Below are positions 46,045 through 55,209 of a DNA stretch of 64,000 bases, in pieces. The stretch comes from Alteromonas sp. M12 (GTDB taxonomy: Bacteria > Pseudomonadota > Gammaproteobacteria > Enterobacterales > Alteromonadaceae): contig NZ_CP144164.1 in assembly GCF_037478005.1 (NCBI RefSeq), positions 3,100,001 through 3,164,000 on the forward strand, read 5' to 3'. The position numbers were made by a program, and so were the translations under genes. The notes beneath the pieces were generated by a model. It had not been told where the DNA came from and searched no databases. It was given only the letters and a program-made list of their open reading frames with translations. The first letter of the stretch is position 1. Every line of letters begins with the position of its first letter.

Positions 46045-49000
46045 ATGCTTAAAAATATACGACTACACATTGAAAAAGATGAAGAAAAACAGGAAAAATT
46101 AGATCAGAAGCTAGCTGCAACTATTGTAGACATGCAGCATAAAAATATTAATAGCTTTACCCGTAATATTCCCTCTTTAGTGCCGACACTTAAATCTACG
46201 TCTTTGCAAAATCATTCATTGTTTAGCAATAAGTATGGTGAAATAAATATCGTCGATTACGGTATTGGACGGACATTGTATGGTTTTCATCCTTTAGATG
46301 AGGTGACGCAACAAGTTCAGCGCTTTGAACAACATAGTCCGAAAATAACCTTATCTGAGATCAGTACAGAGACATCCAAAACGGAAGAATCAACGTCATG
46401 CTCCCTTGACTTCCAAGAACTTGACGCATACCAAATTAGACAAAAACAGCCATCGTTACCTGAAGAGATAGAATGCCTAGTGGTATTAGGTTGTGGTTTA
46501 GGTTTGCACTTAGAACAGTTATTACGTCAGCATCGAATTAAATACCTCATCGTTTACGAACCGCAAATCCAGTACTTTCAATGCTCGACCTTGGCAATAG
46601 ATTGGTCTGAAATATTCGCGCTAGCGAAAAGTAATGGTACAGGTATTTTCCTACAAATTGAAAAAGACGGCCGTAATATTGTTGACGATATTCAGCAATT
46701 ACAAGAACATGAAGGCATCACCGAATTCCGTATTTTCAAACACTATAATCACCCTATTTTCGACGCTATTTTCAAAGAATTATCACATCGGCCTTGGGCA
46801 GACATCAAAAAGAATGGATTTAAAGTCAGTACCACAGAAAACTATTTGACCTATGTACCTAGTTGGACACCGGAAATCGATCTTCAGCAATGTAAATCTG
46901 TGTCTGAGAGCCAATCAAGATTCACACAAAACTTAAAAGCCTTCGAAAAATATTATCCAGCAATATATAAACAATTCAAATCCTATACCCCACAAAATTG
47001 GCTTCCAATCCACACTCAAGACTCAGAAGTTAATTTGTTAAATCGTGAGAACCTCACTACCTGGTATGGTGAATCACCTATCCATGATTGTGAATTAAAC
47101 TTCAAAAACTTCTATTCCCAGCCCAATAAAGATGGATTAGTTTTAGGCTACTCAGGTAAAAAGCTGGCGCATTATGAACACTATAAATTCGTAAAGAAAA
47201 CCGAAGAGCTGTTAAAGCGAGCCGAAGATGAAATTGGGGAATTACCCAGTACAGTAGCCTCTATCATTATGTTTGGATTAGGGGGCGGCTATCAATTAGA
47301 GCACTTACTAGCTAATCACAAAGTAGAAAAGCTATTTATTTGTGAACCTAACTCAGATTTTTTCTATGCCTCATTATTTGCTATTGATTGGACCGCAATT
47401 TTCGAAAAAATTGAAAAGACTAATGCACGAATTTATTTAAATATCGGTGATGACGGATCTCATTTGTTTAGAGATTTATTGAGTCAGTTCCACTCAATAG
47501 GCCCTTATATTCTAAACAATACCTACTTTTATCAAAGCTACTATAACTCCGCATTGAACAGCGCAATTGGCCAACTCCGCGAGCAGTTGCAAGTGGTAAT
47601 ATCCATGGGCGAATATTTTGATCATGCTTATTATGGCATCGCTCATACCAAAGAAGGAATGAGACGAAAGATCCCAGTACTAACCAATAACCCATCTGAA
47701 AAGCTAAGTTACGATGACAAAGAAGTGCCAATATTTATCGTTGGAAATGGTCCATCATTGGATAGCTCGATAGAAGCGATTAAAGAATGGCAAGACAAAG
47801 CAATTGTTGTAAGTTGTGGCACTGCATTACAAGTGATGTACAAAAATGGAATTGTACCCGATTTCCACGCTGAAATAGAACAAAATAGAAGTACCTATGA
47901 CTGGGCAACGTTGATTGGTAGTTTAGATTTTTTAAAAAAGATCACGTTGATATCGTGCAATGGAGTTCATCCAGATACTTGCGATTTATATAAAGATGTT
48001 TTGATCGCCTTTAAAGAAGGGGAATCATCTACAGTTTCTGCATTACACGTACTCGGAGAAAAGCACTTCGAAGTGCTTAAACATGCCTTTCCCACGGTAA
48101 GTAATTTTGTGTGTAATATTATCAATTCATTGGGCTTTACCAGTGTCTATTTTATGGGCGTAGACTTAGGTTTTGTAGATGTAAAACATCACCATTCAAA
48201 AGATTCAGGTTACTACTTAGAAGACGGAGAAGAAACCTATGACTATGCAGAAAAAAACAACACATCTATAGTAGTTCCAGGGAATTTTAGAGCGACCGTT
48301 AACACTAAACATGAATTCAAAGTATCACGTCAAATCATCGAACAAGTCACCGCAATAAAGTCCCAGTACCAAACATTTTATAATTGTAGTGATGGCGCTA
48401 AAATTCACAACACCACTCCACTTCATATAGAAGAGTTGCTTATAATCGCAACTGAAGAGCAAAAACAAACAGCTCTCAAACACATACGAGAAAAAGCATT
48501 CTCAACTGACCATATAGAAGGTTTTACTGAGAAGTTCGAAAGTACTTTTTTACAATCTAATCTGATTAGAGAAATCACCGCAATGGAAAAACTTCTCAGT
48601 CAAGAAATGGACACACAAGAACAAGTAAACCAGATAATCGCGCAGCAAAAAGCCATGTTATTCCACTCTTACCGTAGTGGAAAATCCTTGTTATTTTATT
48701 ATCTGTACGGCACGGTCAATTATGCCAACGCATTGCTTTTGAAACTATCATTAAGTTACTCGAATAAAAATCAACTTTCGGACAGTGTAGACAAGTGTAT
48801 GCAAGAGTGGCGGAAAACCATAAATGGAATAAAGACTCATGTTAGTTCGGATATTGTAGAGTTTGATACGTCAGAATACAGAAAAGCACATCGTGAAAAC
48901 TTGCTGTTTTCACATCAAATAAAGCAGAACAAACTATTAGTCGTAACAAACTCATCTGTATTTTCCGGTGCAGTTAAAAGGAACGTAATAAATAATTATC

Positions 49001-49689
49001 CCGAACTCGAATCTTTAACAATTTGTAATAATGAAAATATAAATGAATTTAAAAACGAACAGTTTGACTACGTAATTTATTATGTAGATGAAAAACTGAG
49101 CCGTATCACCTTTAATAACGTTTCAAGCAACTTTAAAATTCTAGGAGATCGAAGTACTTTAGTTATTATGAACTGCAGTTTCATACAATCCCTTGAATTA
49201 GCAACTAATAGTAAAAAAGTCACTCTTCTCCCCACATTAATCAACCCAAGTAACAAGAACTCTTCAGTTATATCAAACTTACTTTATTTGGCTAAAATAA
49301 GTGTGCGTGCTTGTTTAGAAAAGCACCACGCGCATGTAATTTATCCACGGTATATAATTCCCGAAAAAGGAACTTCCCCAGAAGATCTAAATATTAAATC
49401 ACGATATCCTAGTACACTTAAATACTACCTTTTTGACTTTCCGCTATATACTGTCGCCTATAAGGATACATATATACCAAGATTAGCGACCTGTAATACA
49501 GGAACTAGGGGAACTTATTTAAAAAATTCCCAAATTAATGAGGATTTATTAATAAAACGAGTTACAGCTGAACTTTTCAACAATCTTAAAGGCAGCTACC
49601 TAAGAAATGACCCAAATTTATATAACGACACCAATTACTCTAAAAGTGAACTCATTGTTTTGAATAAAGAAATACCGTCTCAAAAATAA
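46045..49689 (+). CDS. Maf-type flagellin glycosyltransferase (motility accessory factor, DUF115)
   Basis: 1214 residues, far longer than the common ~620-720. The catalytic MAF/DUF115 core has GNGPSLDSSIEAI at 567-579 and VPDFHAEIEQN. Before it lie two homologous Rossmann-like N-terminal modules: ~138-255 (LVVLGCGLGLHLEQLL, VYEPQIQYFQ, AIDWSEIF) and ~398-515 (IIMFGLGGGYQLEHLL, ICEPNSDFFY, AIDWTAIF). A C-terminal region beyond ~950 is unrecognised. Maf proteins transfer nonulosonic acid-type sugars to flagellin Ser/Thr in Aeromonas, Campylobacter and others; the sugar here is not shown. Start follows a stop codon three codons upstream; ribosome site is weak. Convergent with the glycan operon. 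Confidence 0.88.
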   Translation: MLKNIRLHIEKDEEKQEKLDQKLAATIVDMQHKNINSFTRNIPSLVPTLKSTSLQNHSLFSNKYGEINIVDYGIGRTLYGFHPLDEVTQQVQRFEQHSPKITLSEISTETSKTEESTSCSLDFQELDAYQIRQKQPSLPEEIECLVVLGCGLGLHLEQLLRQHRIKYLIVYEPQIQYFQCSTLAIDWSEIFALAKSNGTGIFLQIEKDGRNIVDDIQQLQEHEGITEFRIFKHYNHPIFDAIFKELSHRPWADIKKNGFKVSTTENYLTYVPSWTPEIDLQQCKSVSESQSRFTQNLKAFEKYYPAIYKQFKSYTPQNWLPIHTQDSEVNLLNRENLTTWYGESPIHDCELNFKNFYSQPNKDGLVLGYSGKKLAHYEHYKFVKKTEELLKRAEDEIGELPSTVASIIMFGLGGGYQLEHLLANHKVEKLFICEPNSDFFYASLFAIDWTAIFEKIEKTNARIYLNIGDDGSHLFRDLLSQFHSIGPYILNNTYFYQSYYNSALNSAIGQLREQLQVVISMGEYFDHAYYGIAHTKEGMRRKIPVLTNNPSEKLSYDDKEVPIFIVGNGPSLDSSIEAIKEWQDKAIVVSCGTALQVMYKNGIVPDFHAEIEQNRSTYDWATLIGSLDFLKKITLISCNGVHPDTCDLYKDVLIAFKEGESSTVSALHVLGEKHFEVLKHAFPTVSNFVCNIINSLGFTSVYFMGVDLGFVDVKHHHSKDSGYYLEDGEETYDYAEKNNTSIVVPGNFRATVNTKHEFKVSRQIIEQVTAIKSQYQTFYNCSDGAKIHNTTPLHIEELLIIATEEQKQTALKHIREKAFSTDHIEGFTEKFESTFLQSNLIREITAMEKLLSQEMDTQEQVNQIIAQQKAMLFHSYRSGKSLLFYYLYGTVNYANALLLKLSLSYSNKNQLSDSVDKCMQEWRKTINGIKTHVSSDIVEFDTSEYRKAHRENLLFSHQIKQNKLLVVTNSSVFSGAVKRNVINNYPELESLTICNNENINEFKNEQFDYVIYYVDEKLSRITFNNVSSNFKILGDRSTLVIMNCSFIQSLELATNSKKVTLLPTLINPSNKNSSVISNLLYLAKISVRACLEKHHAHVIYPRYIIPEKGTSPEDLNIKSRYPSTLKYYLFDFPLYTVAYKDTYIPRLATCNTGTRGTYLKNSQINEDLLIKRVTAELFNNLKGSYLRNDPNLYNDTNYSKSELIVLNKEIPSQK

Positions 49690-49701
49690 TGAGCACTATC
49701 T

Positions 49702-50784
49702 TCATACTAGTTTCAACACATTTTTGATTAGTTCAATAACTTGGCGCTGCTGCTGCTTCTTCAAGTTAGGATAGATTGGTAAGCACAATATACGTTTCGA
49801 AACGTCGTCTGCAACAAGACATTTATTGTTATTTAATAAAAAATTAATTTGGTCAAGGCTAGGATAAAAATATCTGCGAGGAAAAATATCGAAATTATTT
49901 AAAGTGTTTTTAACTTTAAGCAATTCCTGTTCGTTAGAAAACAGTACTGGTACATATGCACAATTGTTTGTCGCATTTTCATTCCATTTCTGAAATTTCA
50001 AATAGTCTGATAAGTGAATTTTATATTGTTGCCAAATTTGCGCTCTATTTTTTTTAATAGTATCTATATCATCTAAAACAGACAGTCCCATTGCAGCGGA
50101 TAATTCATGCATTTTTGCATTGATTCCGCACAACGCTATATTTTCCTCATCAACAATGCCACATTTTATCATCAAACGAATTTTTTTAGCCAAGGAACTG
50201 TCATTAGTAACAAGAGCGCCCCCTTCAATCGTATGAAATAATTTAGTTGCATGAAAACTTATAGTACTAATATCCCCCTGTGAAAGAATACTTTCCCCAT
50301 GGTAATTTACTCCGAAAGCATGAGACGCATCATATACGATTTTCAAATTATGTTTACTTGCGATTTCGTTCAAGCGCTCAACATTGCAAGGATTGCCGAA
50401 AACGTGAACAGGTACCAAAGCACTAGTTTTTGAAGTGATTTTAGACGTCACATTATCAACATCTATATTTAAAGTTAACGGATCAATATCTGCAAAAACG
50501 GGCTTACAATTTTGCCATGCTAGACTGCTGCTTGTGGCGATAAAACTAAAAGGAGTAGTTATAACCTCCCCCGTAACGCCTAAGGCTCTATAAGCGATTT
50601 GTAATGCTAGTGTTCCATTACTTACAAGTATGAGATGTTTTACACCTAAATAAGTTTGCAGTCTCTCTTCGAGCAAACGTACAAGTGGGCCATTATTTGT
50701 CAAATGTCCTGATTTATAAACTTGATCAATATATGAATCCAAGCGTTCCCTATCAGGTAGCCAAGGGCGAGTCACAGTAATCAT
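49702..50784 (-). CDS. DegT/DnrJ/EryC1 sugar aminotransferase, VioA-like
   Basis: 360 residues from the ATG at 50784 (AAAGGAG upstream). PLP-binding Lys181 in SFHATKLFHT, plus SNGTLALQIAYRAL, DASHAFGVNYHG and EGGALVTND. The N-terminal VTRPWLP and GHLTNNGP pattern is that of aminotransferases making dTDP-4-amino-4,6-dideoxyhexoses (VioA, FdtB/QdtB group). Substrate is inferred: a dTDP-4-keto-6-deoxysugar. No rmlA or rmlB homologue is in the window. Last gene of the minus-strand glycan operon. Confidence 0.85.
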   Translation of the reverse strand: MITVTRPWLPDRERLDSYIDQVYKSGHLTNNGPLVRLLEERLQTYLGVKHLILVSNGTLALQIAYRALGVTGEVITTPFSFIATSSSLAWQNCKPVFADIDPLTLNIDVDNVTSKITSKTSALVPVHVFGNPCNVERLNEIASKHNLKIVYDASHAFGVNYHGESILSQGDISTISFHATKLFHTIEGGALVTNDSSLAKKIRLMIKCGIVDEENIALCGINAKMHELSAAMGLSVLDDIDTIKKNRAQIWQQYKIHLSDYLKFQKWNENATNNCAYVPVLFSNEQELLKVKNTLNNFDIFPRRYFYPSLDQINFLLNNNKCLVADDVSKRILCLPIYPNLKKQQQRQVIELIKNVLKLV

Positions 50785-50859
50785 TTTAACTCCTTTATGC
50801 AATTATTTAGACAAGCCACTAAACAGCTTTTGACCTTAGTATAAGTTGTAAAGTTAATT

Positions 50860-51762
50860 TCAAACATCCATATACGAAAAGTCATAACCAAATGATTCAT
50901 AGGGCAACCTCAGTTCAAACTTGCCGAAAAAATAATCGAACGTCTCTTTTTGCCAAGGTTCAAAAGACATATAACGCTCTGCAGACGTCATTTTCTTCTT
51001 ATCTTTTTTGTGTCTATTAATAACCCCCTCGTCAAACACTTTATCTAAATAATCTTCCGTGGCTAAATCCGAATTATCAGTGAGTAGGAATAACATTTGT
51101 CTAAATTTTTCACGATCTTGGGTAATAGATTCCATCGTAAATGTACCAATAAAATCAATATTTTTATTAGTTCCAACAACTACTTCATAAACATCACAGT
51201 CTTTTTTAATACTGCTTAAGATTGCACAAGCACCTATAAAGGCTAGATATTTATATTCACCTATATTTATCTGATATTTTTCAATCAAACTATAACTAAA
51301 ATCTTTACCTTCATTGAGAATTTTATCTAACGTCCAGTACAACTCATTGATATCAAAAGTGAATAAATCTTGTAATTGGCCGTAACCGCTCCATACCAAA
51401 TCTACAGGATTACGAACAAAGTTAGCGACTTTGAAGCTTTTTTGTGGGCTCCCATACTTCTTCAGTAAAATAGGTATGTCACGAAGCCTAAGAACATGGA
51501 CTGAACCATAATATTTTGCACTACCAAGCTGTTGTATATCGTCATATAACGTATCCAACGATAAGACTTGTCGCCCTACATAACCTCGATGAAAATTGTG
51601 AATATTTTTAACTAAGTTACTATTGCTGTGTAATTCAGTATCATTGGCCAAAACATTACGCGCACTGTGAGTACAAACAATGTTGCTATTTAAATTGAAT
51701 GAGTGTGCTAACCAATTACTTGCACTCCATCCATGTGATGTAACGATAAAACTATTTTGCAT
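50860..51762 (-). CDS. sulfotransferase-like protein
   Basis: 300 residues. N-terminal P-loop-like FIVTSHGWSASNWLAHSFN at 5-23 fits the PAPS 5'-phosphosulfate loop, and NFVRNPVDLVWSGYGQ at ~114-129 fits the 3'-phosphate motif of carbohydrate sulfotransferases. No signal or membrane segment. Would move sulfate to a sugar of the glycan; acceptor unknown. Classification is by these two motifs, so moderate certainty. Confidence 0.65.
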   Translation of the reverse strand: MQNSFIVTSHGWSASNWLAHSFNLNSNIVCTHSARNVLANDTELHSNSNLVKNIHNFHRGYVGRQVLSLDTLYDDIQQLGSAKYYGSVHVLRLRDIPILLKKYGSPQKSFKVANFVRNPVDLVWSGYGQLQDLFTFDINELYWTLDKILNEGKDFSYSLIEKYQINIGEYKYLAFIGACAILSSIKKDCDVYEVVVGTNKNIDFIGTFTMESITQDREKFRQMLFLLTDNSDLATEDYLDKVFDEGVINRHKKDKKKMTSAERYMSFEPWQKETFDYFFGKFELRLPYESFGYDFSYMDV

Positions 51763-51836
51763 TCACCTACTTCCAAAACAACCAATTACTGCGATCTAAA
51801 AAGCACATACTGAAAATGCTTACCCTAAATTTTTTA

Positions 51837-52781
51837 CTACGTACTTACTAACTCTGCATATCCGAATCCTGATTGACCAAACCCGTTGCCATTGTAAAAC
51901 ATCAAACGTTTATCCTTCACATCAACCACATGGGGATAACATATCATCAAGTCGTCCCACCCATTTGAACTGATATCAATACCACTCAAACTATCCATTC
52001 GCTTAAAATGTATTCCATCTGATGACTCAGCATATCCAATTCGATAACTATTTTTTGGATCGACGCGATAGTTACTGAAATTTCGATAGGAATACCACAT
52101 GCAGTATTTCCCGGCTTTTTTAATTACACTAGCTTTGACAATACCGGCTTCATTTGAATCGGCATAATCTATCGAAATGATCCCCTCTCTTTTCCAATCG
52201 ATACCGTCATTAGATTCTGCATATTTAATATGATAACGAGGTTCCATCTTCCCATTTACACGCCTCCATTCAGTGCAAGAAAGATACCAATTACGCCAAA
52301 CATTATTGTCATCAATTAAAACACATGTACTTCCCGAGTAATGTGGTTCTTTATAGTCTCTATCCCACAGAGGGCCTTCCGAAAACTTTTTAAATGTATT
52401 TCCATCATCTTCACTAATCGCTAGACCGACAGCATTATGGTACGGAATAGTATTTCTTACATTCCACCCAATATAATAGAGATACTTTTTACCATTAGAA
52501 TTAACAACACAAGAGGGCATAACCCCACAGTCATCAAAAGTTCCATTTTCACCTAAATCAAGGATAGGCGATTGATTTTTATATATTATTCTCTGGGGAT
52601 CAAAGGCTGAAACGTCCAAATAATCAGGCAAACTGCGCCCTAATGAATCTCGAGTTGAAAAGTAGATTCGGATTTTATCCTGCTCGGCAATAAATTCGGC
52701 TACGGGTACCTGTGCATGGCTGCAACTCCACTTCTTTTCACCTGAAGGTTTATAAATTAATCCTTTTTTTTTCCATAACAT
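51837..52781 (-). CDS. five-bladed beta-propeller glycosidase-like protein
   Basis: 314 residues, no signal peptide. Repeated blade motifs YFSTRDSLGRS, DDCGVMPSCVV, GLAISEDDGNTFKKF, HIKYAESNDGIDWKR and RIGYAESSDGIHFKR resemble GH32/43/68/130-type propellers. Proteins of this kind occur inside polysaccharide gene clusters, where a cytoplasmic propeller may be a transferase, phosphorylase or inactive lectin rather than a hydrolase. Catalytic residues cannot be assigned here. Ribosome site GAGG before the ATG, 15 bp after the acyltransferase gene. Confidence 0.65.
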   Translation of the reverse strand: MLWKKKGLIYKPSGEKKWSCSHAQVPVAEFIAEQDKIRIYFSTRDSLGRSLPDYLDVSAFDPQRIIYKNQSPILDLGENGTFDDCGVMPSCVVNSNGKKYLYYIGWNVRNTIPYHNAVGLAISEDDGNTFKKFSEGPLWDRDYKEPHYSGSTCVLIDDNNVWRNWYLSCTEWRRVNGKMEPRYHIKYAESNDGIDWKREGIISIDYADSNEAGIVKASVIKKAGKYCMWYSYRNFSNYRVDPKNSYRIGYAESSDGIHFKRMDSLSGIDISSNGWDDLMICYPHVVDVKDKRLMFYNGNGFGQSGFGYAELVST

Positions 52782-52796
52782 TATATTCCAACCTCA

Positions 52797-53459
52797 TTAA
52801 TATACTTCATGGCTAGGTTTAGGACCTTTACGAGCGGGATTACCAATGTAGACCCCCCAAGCTTCAGTATCTTTAGTAATAGAAGCAGACATTGCAACTA
52901 AAGTGCCTTCGGCTAAATTTATATAGTCCCTAATAGTCGCATTAACACCTAAAAAACAATATGGCTTTATTTTACAATGCCCTGACATAACAACATGTGA
53001 AGTAAAAAACACATTGTCCATGATTTCACCATGATGACCAATATGATTACCACTCCATAAAACCACATTATTGCCGATACTTGTAAAAGGCTGGATTGTG
53101 TTGTCTTCCAATATAAAACAATTGTCACCAATACGTGTTTCTGGAAATACAGTGGCTTTCGAACTGATATAGGATATGAATTGATACCCCTTTTTTTTAC
53201 CTTCTAAGTAAATTTTTTCACGATTTCGATTCATATTTTTCCCTGTCATAGGAGCAAACAAGCCATAATCAGAAGGCGGATAAACGTTTTCCAAATTCTC
53301 GAAAGGGACTATTGGTAAACCTTTGAACTGATTTTGTTCAATAAACTCTGAATGCAGAGTAAACGCCACTACCTCAAAATCTGAGTCGTGAGTTAAATAA
53401 AAGTGGGCTAATTCGGCCGTATCAAGAATTCCAAATATAACGACTTTTGAATGGCTCAT
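52797..53459 (-). CDS. sugar acyltransferase of the NeuD/PglD/VioB type
   Basis: 220 residues: N-terminal Rossmann-like domain (VVIFGILDTAELAHFYLTHD), then left-handed beta-helix hexapeptide repeats from ~100, with the catalytic His region SGNHIGHHGEI. Such enzymes acetylate amino groups of 4-amino sugars (PglD, VioB) or O-acetylate sialic acid (NeuD). With the aminotransferase two genes on, N-acylation of a 4-amino-4,6-dideoxysugar is the simplest reading. Confidence 0.82.
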   Translation of the reverse strand: MSHSKVVIFGILDTAELAHFYLTHDSDFEVVAFTLHSEFIEQNQFKGLPIVPFENLENVYPPSDYGLFAPMTGKNMNRNREKIYLEGKKKGYQFISYISSKATVFPETRIGDNCFILEDNTIQPFTSIGNNVVLWSGNHIGHHGEIMDNVFFTSHVVMSGHCKIKPYCFLGVNATIRDYINLAEGTLVAMSASITKDTEAWGVYIGNPARKGPKPSHEVY

Positions 53460-53496
53460 AAATTATCCTAAGTTGGAGGTGAAAAATAGAAAGCAA

Positions 53497-54198
53497 TTAT
53501 CGCAATTGATAATTATCTAACATATTAAATACTTGCTCTTTATCACAATTCATTAGCACATCAATTATCGACAATCCAGCGACAAAATGTGGAGAACTTT
53601 GACTGTATTCAGGTAAAACAGATTGAAGAAATCTCAGCTCGACACCTTGCGCGTCAAAGTAAGGTTTATCGTAAAGAGCTTCCCCTCCCTTAGGGTTAAT
53701 GTAAACTACCTCACCTTCTTTTTTCGTAATTTCAATTAAACGATCGGCCTTGTTCAAATGATTATTGCAATAATGTTGTTCAGATGACAGTTTAAAATTC
53801 TTTTCTATTCCTAGGTAATCAATAACCATTTTTATTGACTGAACAGCTAAGGCGCTAATACTTTGAGAACAATTAGTAAACTGCTCTTCAAGTAATGGAT
53901 AAACATCTTTAAAAAAAGGAGCTTTACTATATGCATGATATAAGGTTTTCAATAATTTTTCGGTATCATTGCAATCACGGTTCACTTTAATGTTGCAAAT
54001 CTTCTTTTGATAGGTCGGTTTGACACAAGGAATAGTAAAAAGATATTCGTTTTCACCTAATAAAATACGATTTCTATTAATCCAACCTCTTTTGATGAAA
54101 TCAACATCATCATAAAAAATAAACTTATCAACAGCCATAATAAGCTGAAAATAGCCTACATAAGGAAATATGTAAGGTTGCATTATTGCGATAGTCAT
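53497..54198 (-). CDS. WbqC family protein
   Basis: 233 residues. Starts MTIAIMQPYIFPYVGYFQLI and continues DKFIFYDDVDFIKRGWINRN, the hallmark of the WbqC family found in O-antigen and glycan clusters, often beside 4-amino-dideoxysugar genes. Reported or proposed roles involve attaching amino acid or acyl groups to amino sugars; not certain. Cytoplasmic. Confidence 0.85.
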   Translation of the reverse strand: MTIAIMQPYIFPYVGYFQLIMAVDKFIFYDDVDFIKRGWINRNRILLGENEYLFTIPCVKPTYQKKICNIKVNRDCNDTEKLLKTLYHAYSKAPFFKDVYPLLEEQFTNCSQSISALAVQSIKMVIDYLGIEKNFKLSSEQHYCNNHLNKADRLIEITKKEGEVVYINPKGGEALYDKPYFDAQGVELRFLQSVLPEYSQSSPHFVAGLSIIDVLMNCDKEQVFNMLDNYQLR

Positions 54199-54244
54199 AA
54201 ATATTATTTTCTTATTTATCTTACAAGGTTGATTGGATGTAAAA

Positions 54245-55147
54245 CTATTGAATTATTTTTCGCAACGCAAAGCTCTGCGATATCTCCATAGTGAGATAAA
54301 CAATTTCATAGTCATTTTCGACACAAAAGCGATGTACAGCCTCAATCACTCCATATTTATATCTTTTCGACCAATTCCCCATACAATAATCATGACCTAA
54401 AATCCAACCGTCTCGTTTGATTTTTTTACTGTACAAATTCAACTCCTGATAGGTCGTATGATAACTATGATCGGTGTCTATATAGACCCAATCAAAGTAC
54501 TCATTCTCAAAGTCTTCAGCCGCTTCAATAGATAGTTTTCGATGTATATAAATTTTTTCTTCTCTTAATTGCGTTTCATATTTTCCTTGAATAATCGTTA
54601 ACAGCTTCTCGCTATATCTATCACTTCCCCAAATATCAATTAAATGTAATTTTTTTGGTGTAACAATATTGAGAATATCTTTTGTAAATTTACCAGCAGC
54701 TACACCTATTTCAGCCCCAATCGTATTTTTTGAAAGTTTTTCGAGCAACAATTGTCGATTAGCCAACAAACTAGCATTTTTAACATGTTCAGTTTTCAGC
54801 CTTTCAAGCTTCATTTGCGCTAATTTTTGAGTTTCTGCAACTTCGTAACTTTGTTTCAATTCATCAAGGGTTTCGGCTACTTGAGACAAATCATCAACAG
54901 AAACATAATTTTTTATACCGACTTGGTTTAATACATCAGTAATTTCCAGCAAAAAAGAACTACATATAATGATCAAGTCAGCCTGTAAACTGTGTAACTC
55001 TTTTATAGAAAATATTTCTTTACCCAAAAATTGCTTTTGCCCAGGGAGGGCATGAGATTCACAAAATCCAATCAAATTAAAATTTAATGCTATAGCAGTT
55101 ACATTTTCGAGTGCTTTTGAACCTGTTCCATAGATGATTACTTTCAT
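54245..55147 (-). CDS. fusion: PglD-N-like Rossmann domain + SAM methyltransferase
   Basis: 300 residues from the ATG at 55147 (AGGAAA upstream). Residues ~1-85 form a nucleotide-binding-like domain (KVIIYGTGSKALENVTAIAL, ADLIIICSSF); after a helical linker, ~140-300 is a class I methyltransferase with GAEIGVAAGKFTKDIL (SAM loop), HLIDIWG, DWVYIDTDHSYHTTYQEL and GHDYCMG. Likely methylates a sugar. The front domain may bind a nucleotide sugar or steer regulation. Confidence 0.78.
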   Translation of the reverse strand: MKVIIYGTGSKALENVTAIALNFNLIGFCESHALPGQKQFLGKEIFSIKELHSLQADLIIICSSFLLEITDVLNQVGIKNYVSVDDLSQVAETLDELKQSYEVAETQKLAQMKLERLKTEHVKNASLLANRQLLLEKLSKNTIGAEIGVAAGKFTKDILNIVTPKKLHLIDIWGSDRYSEKLLTIIQGKYETQLREEKIYIHRKLSIEAAEDFENEYFDWVYIDTDHSYHTTYQELNLYSKKIKRDGWILGHDYCMGNWSKRYKYGVIEAVHRFCVENDYEIVYLTMEISQSFALRKIIQ

Positions 55148-55209
55148 TACGTTTCCTATCAAAAATTCTAAAGTTGCGAAAGAGTCATTTAGATCTCAAA
55201 TTAACTGCA

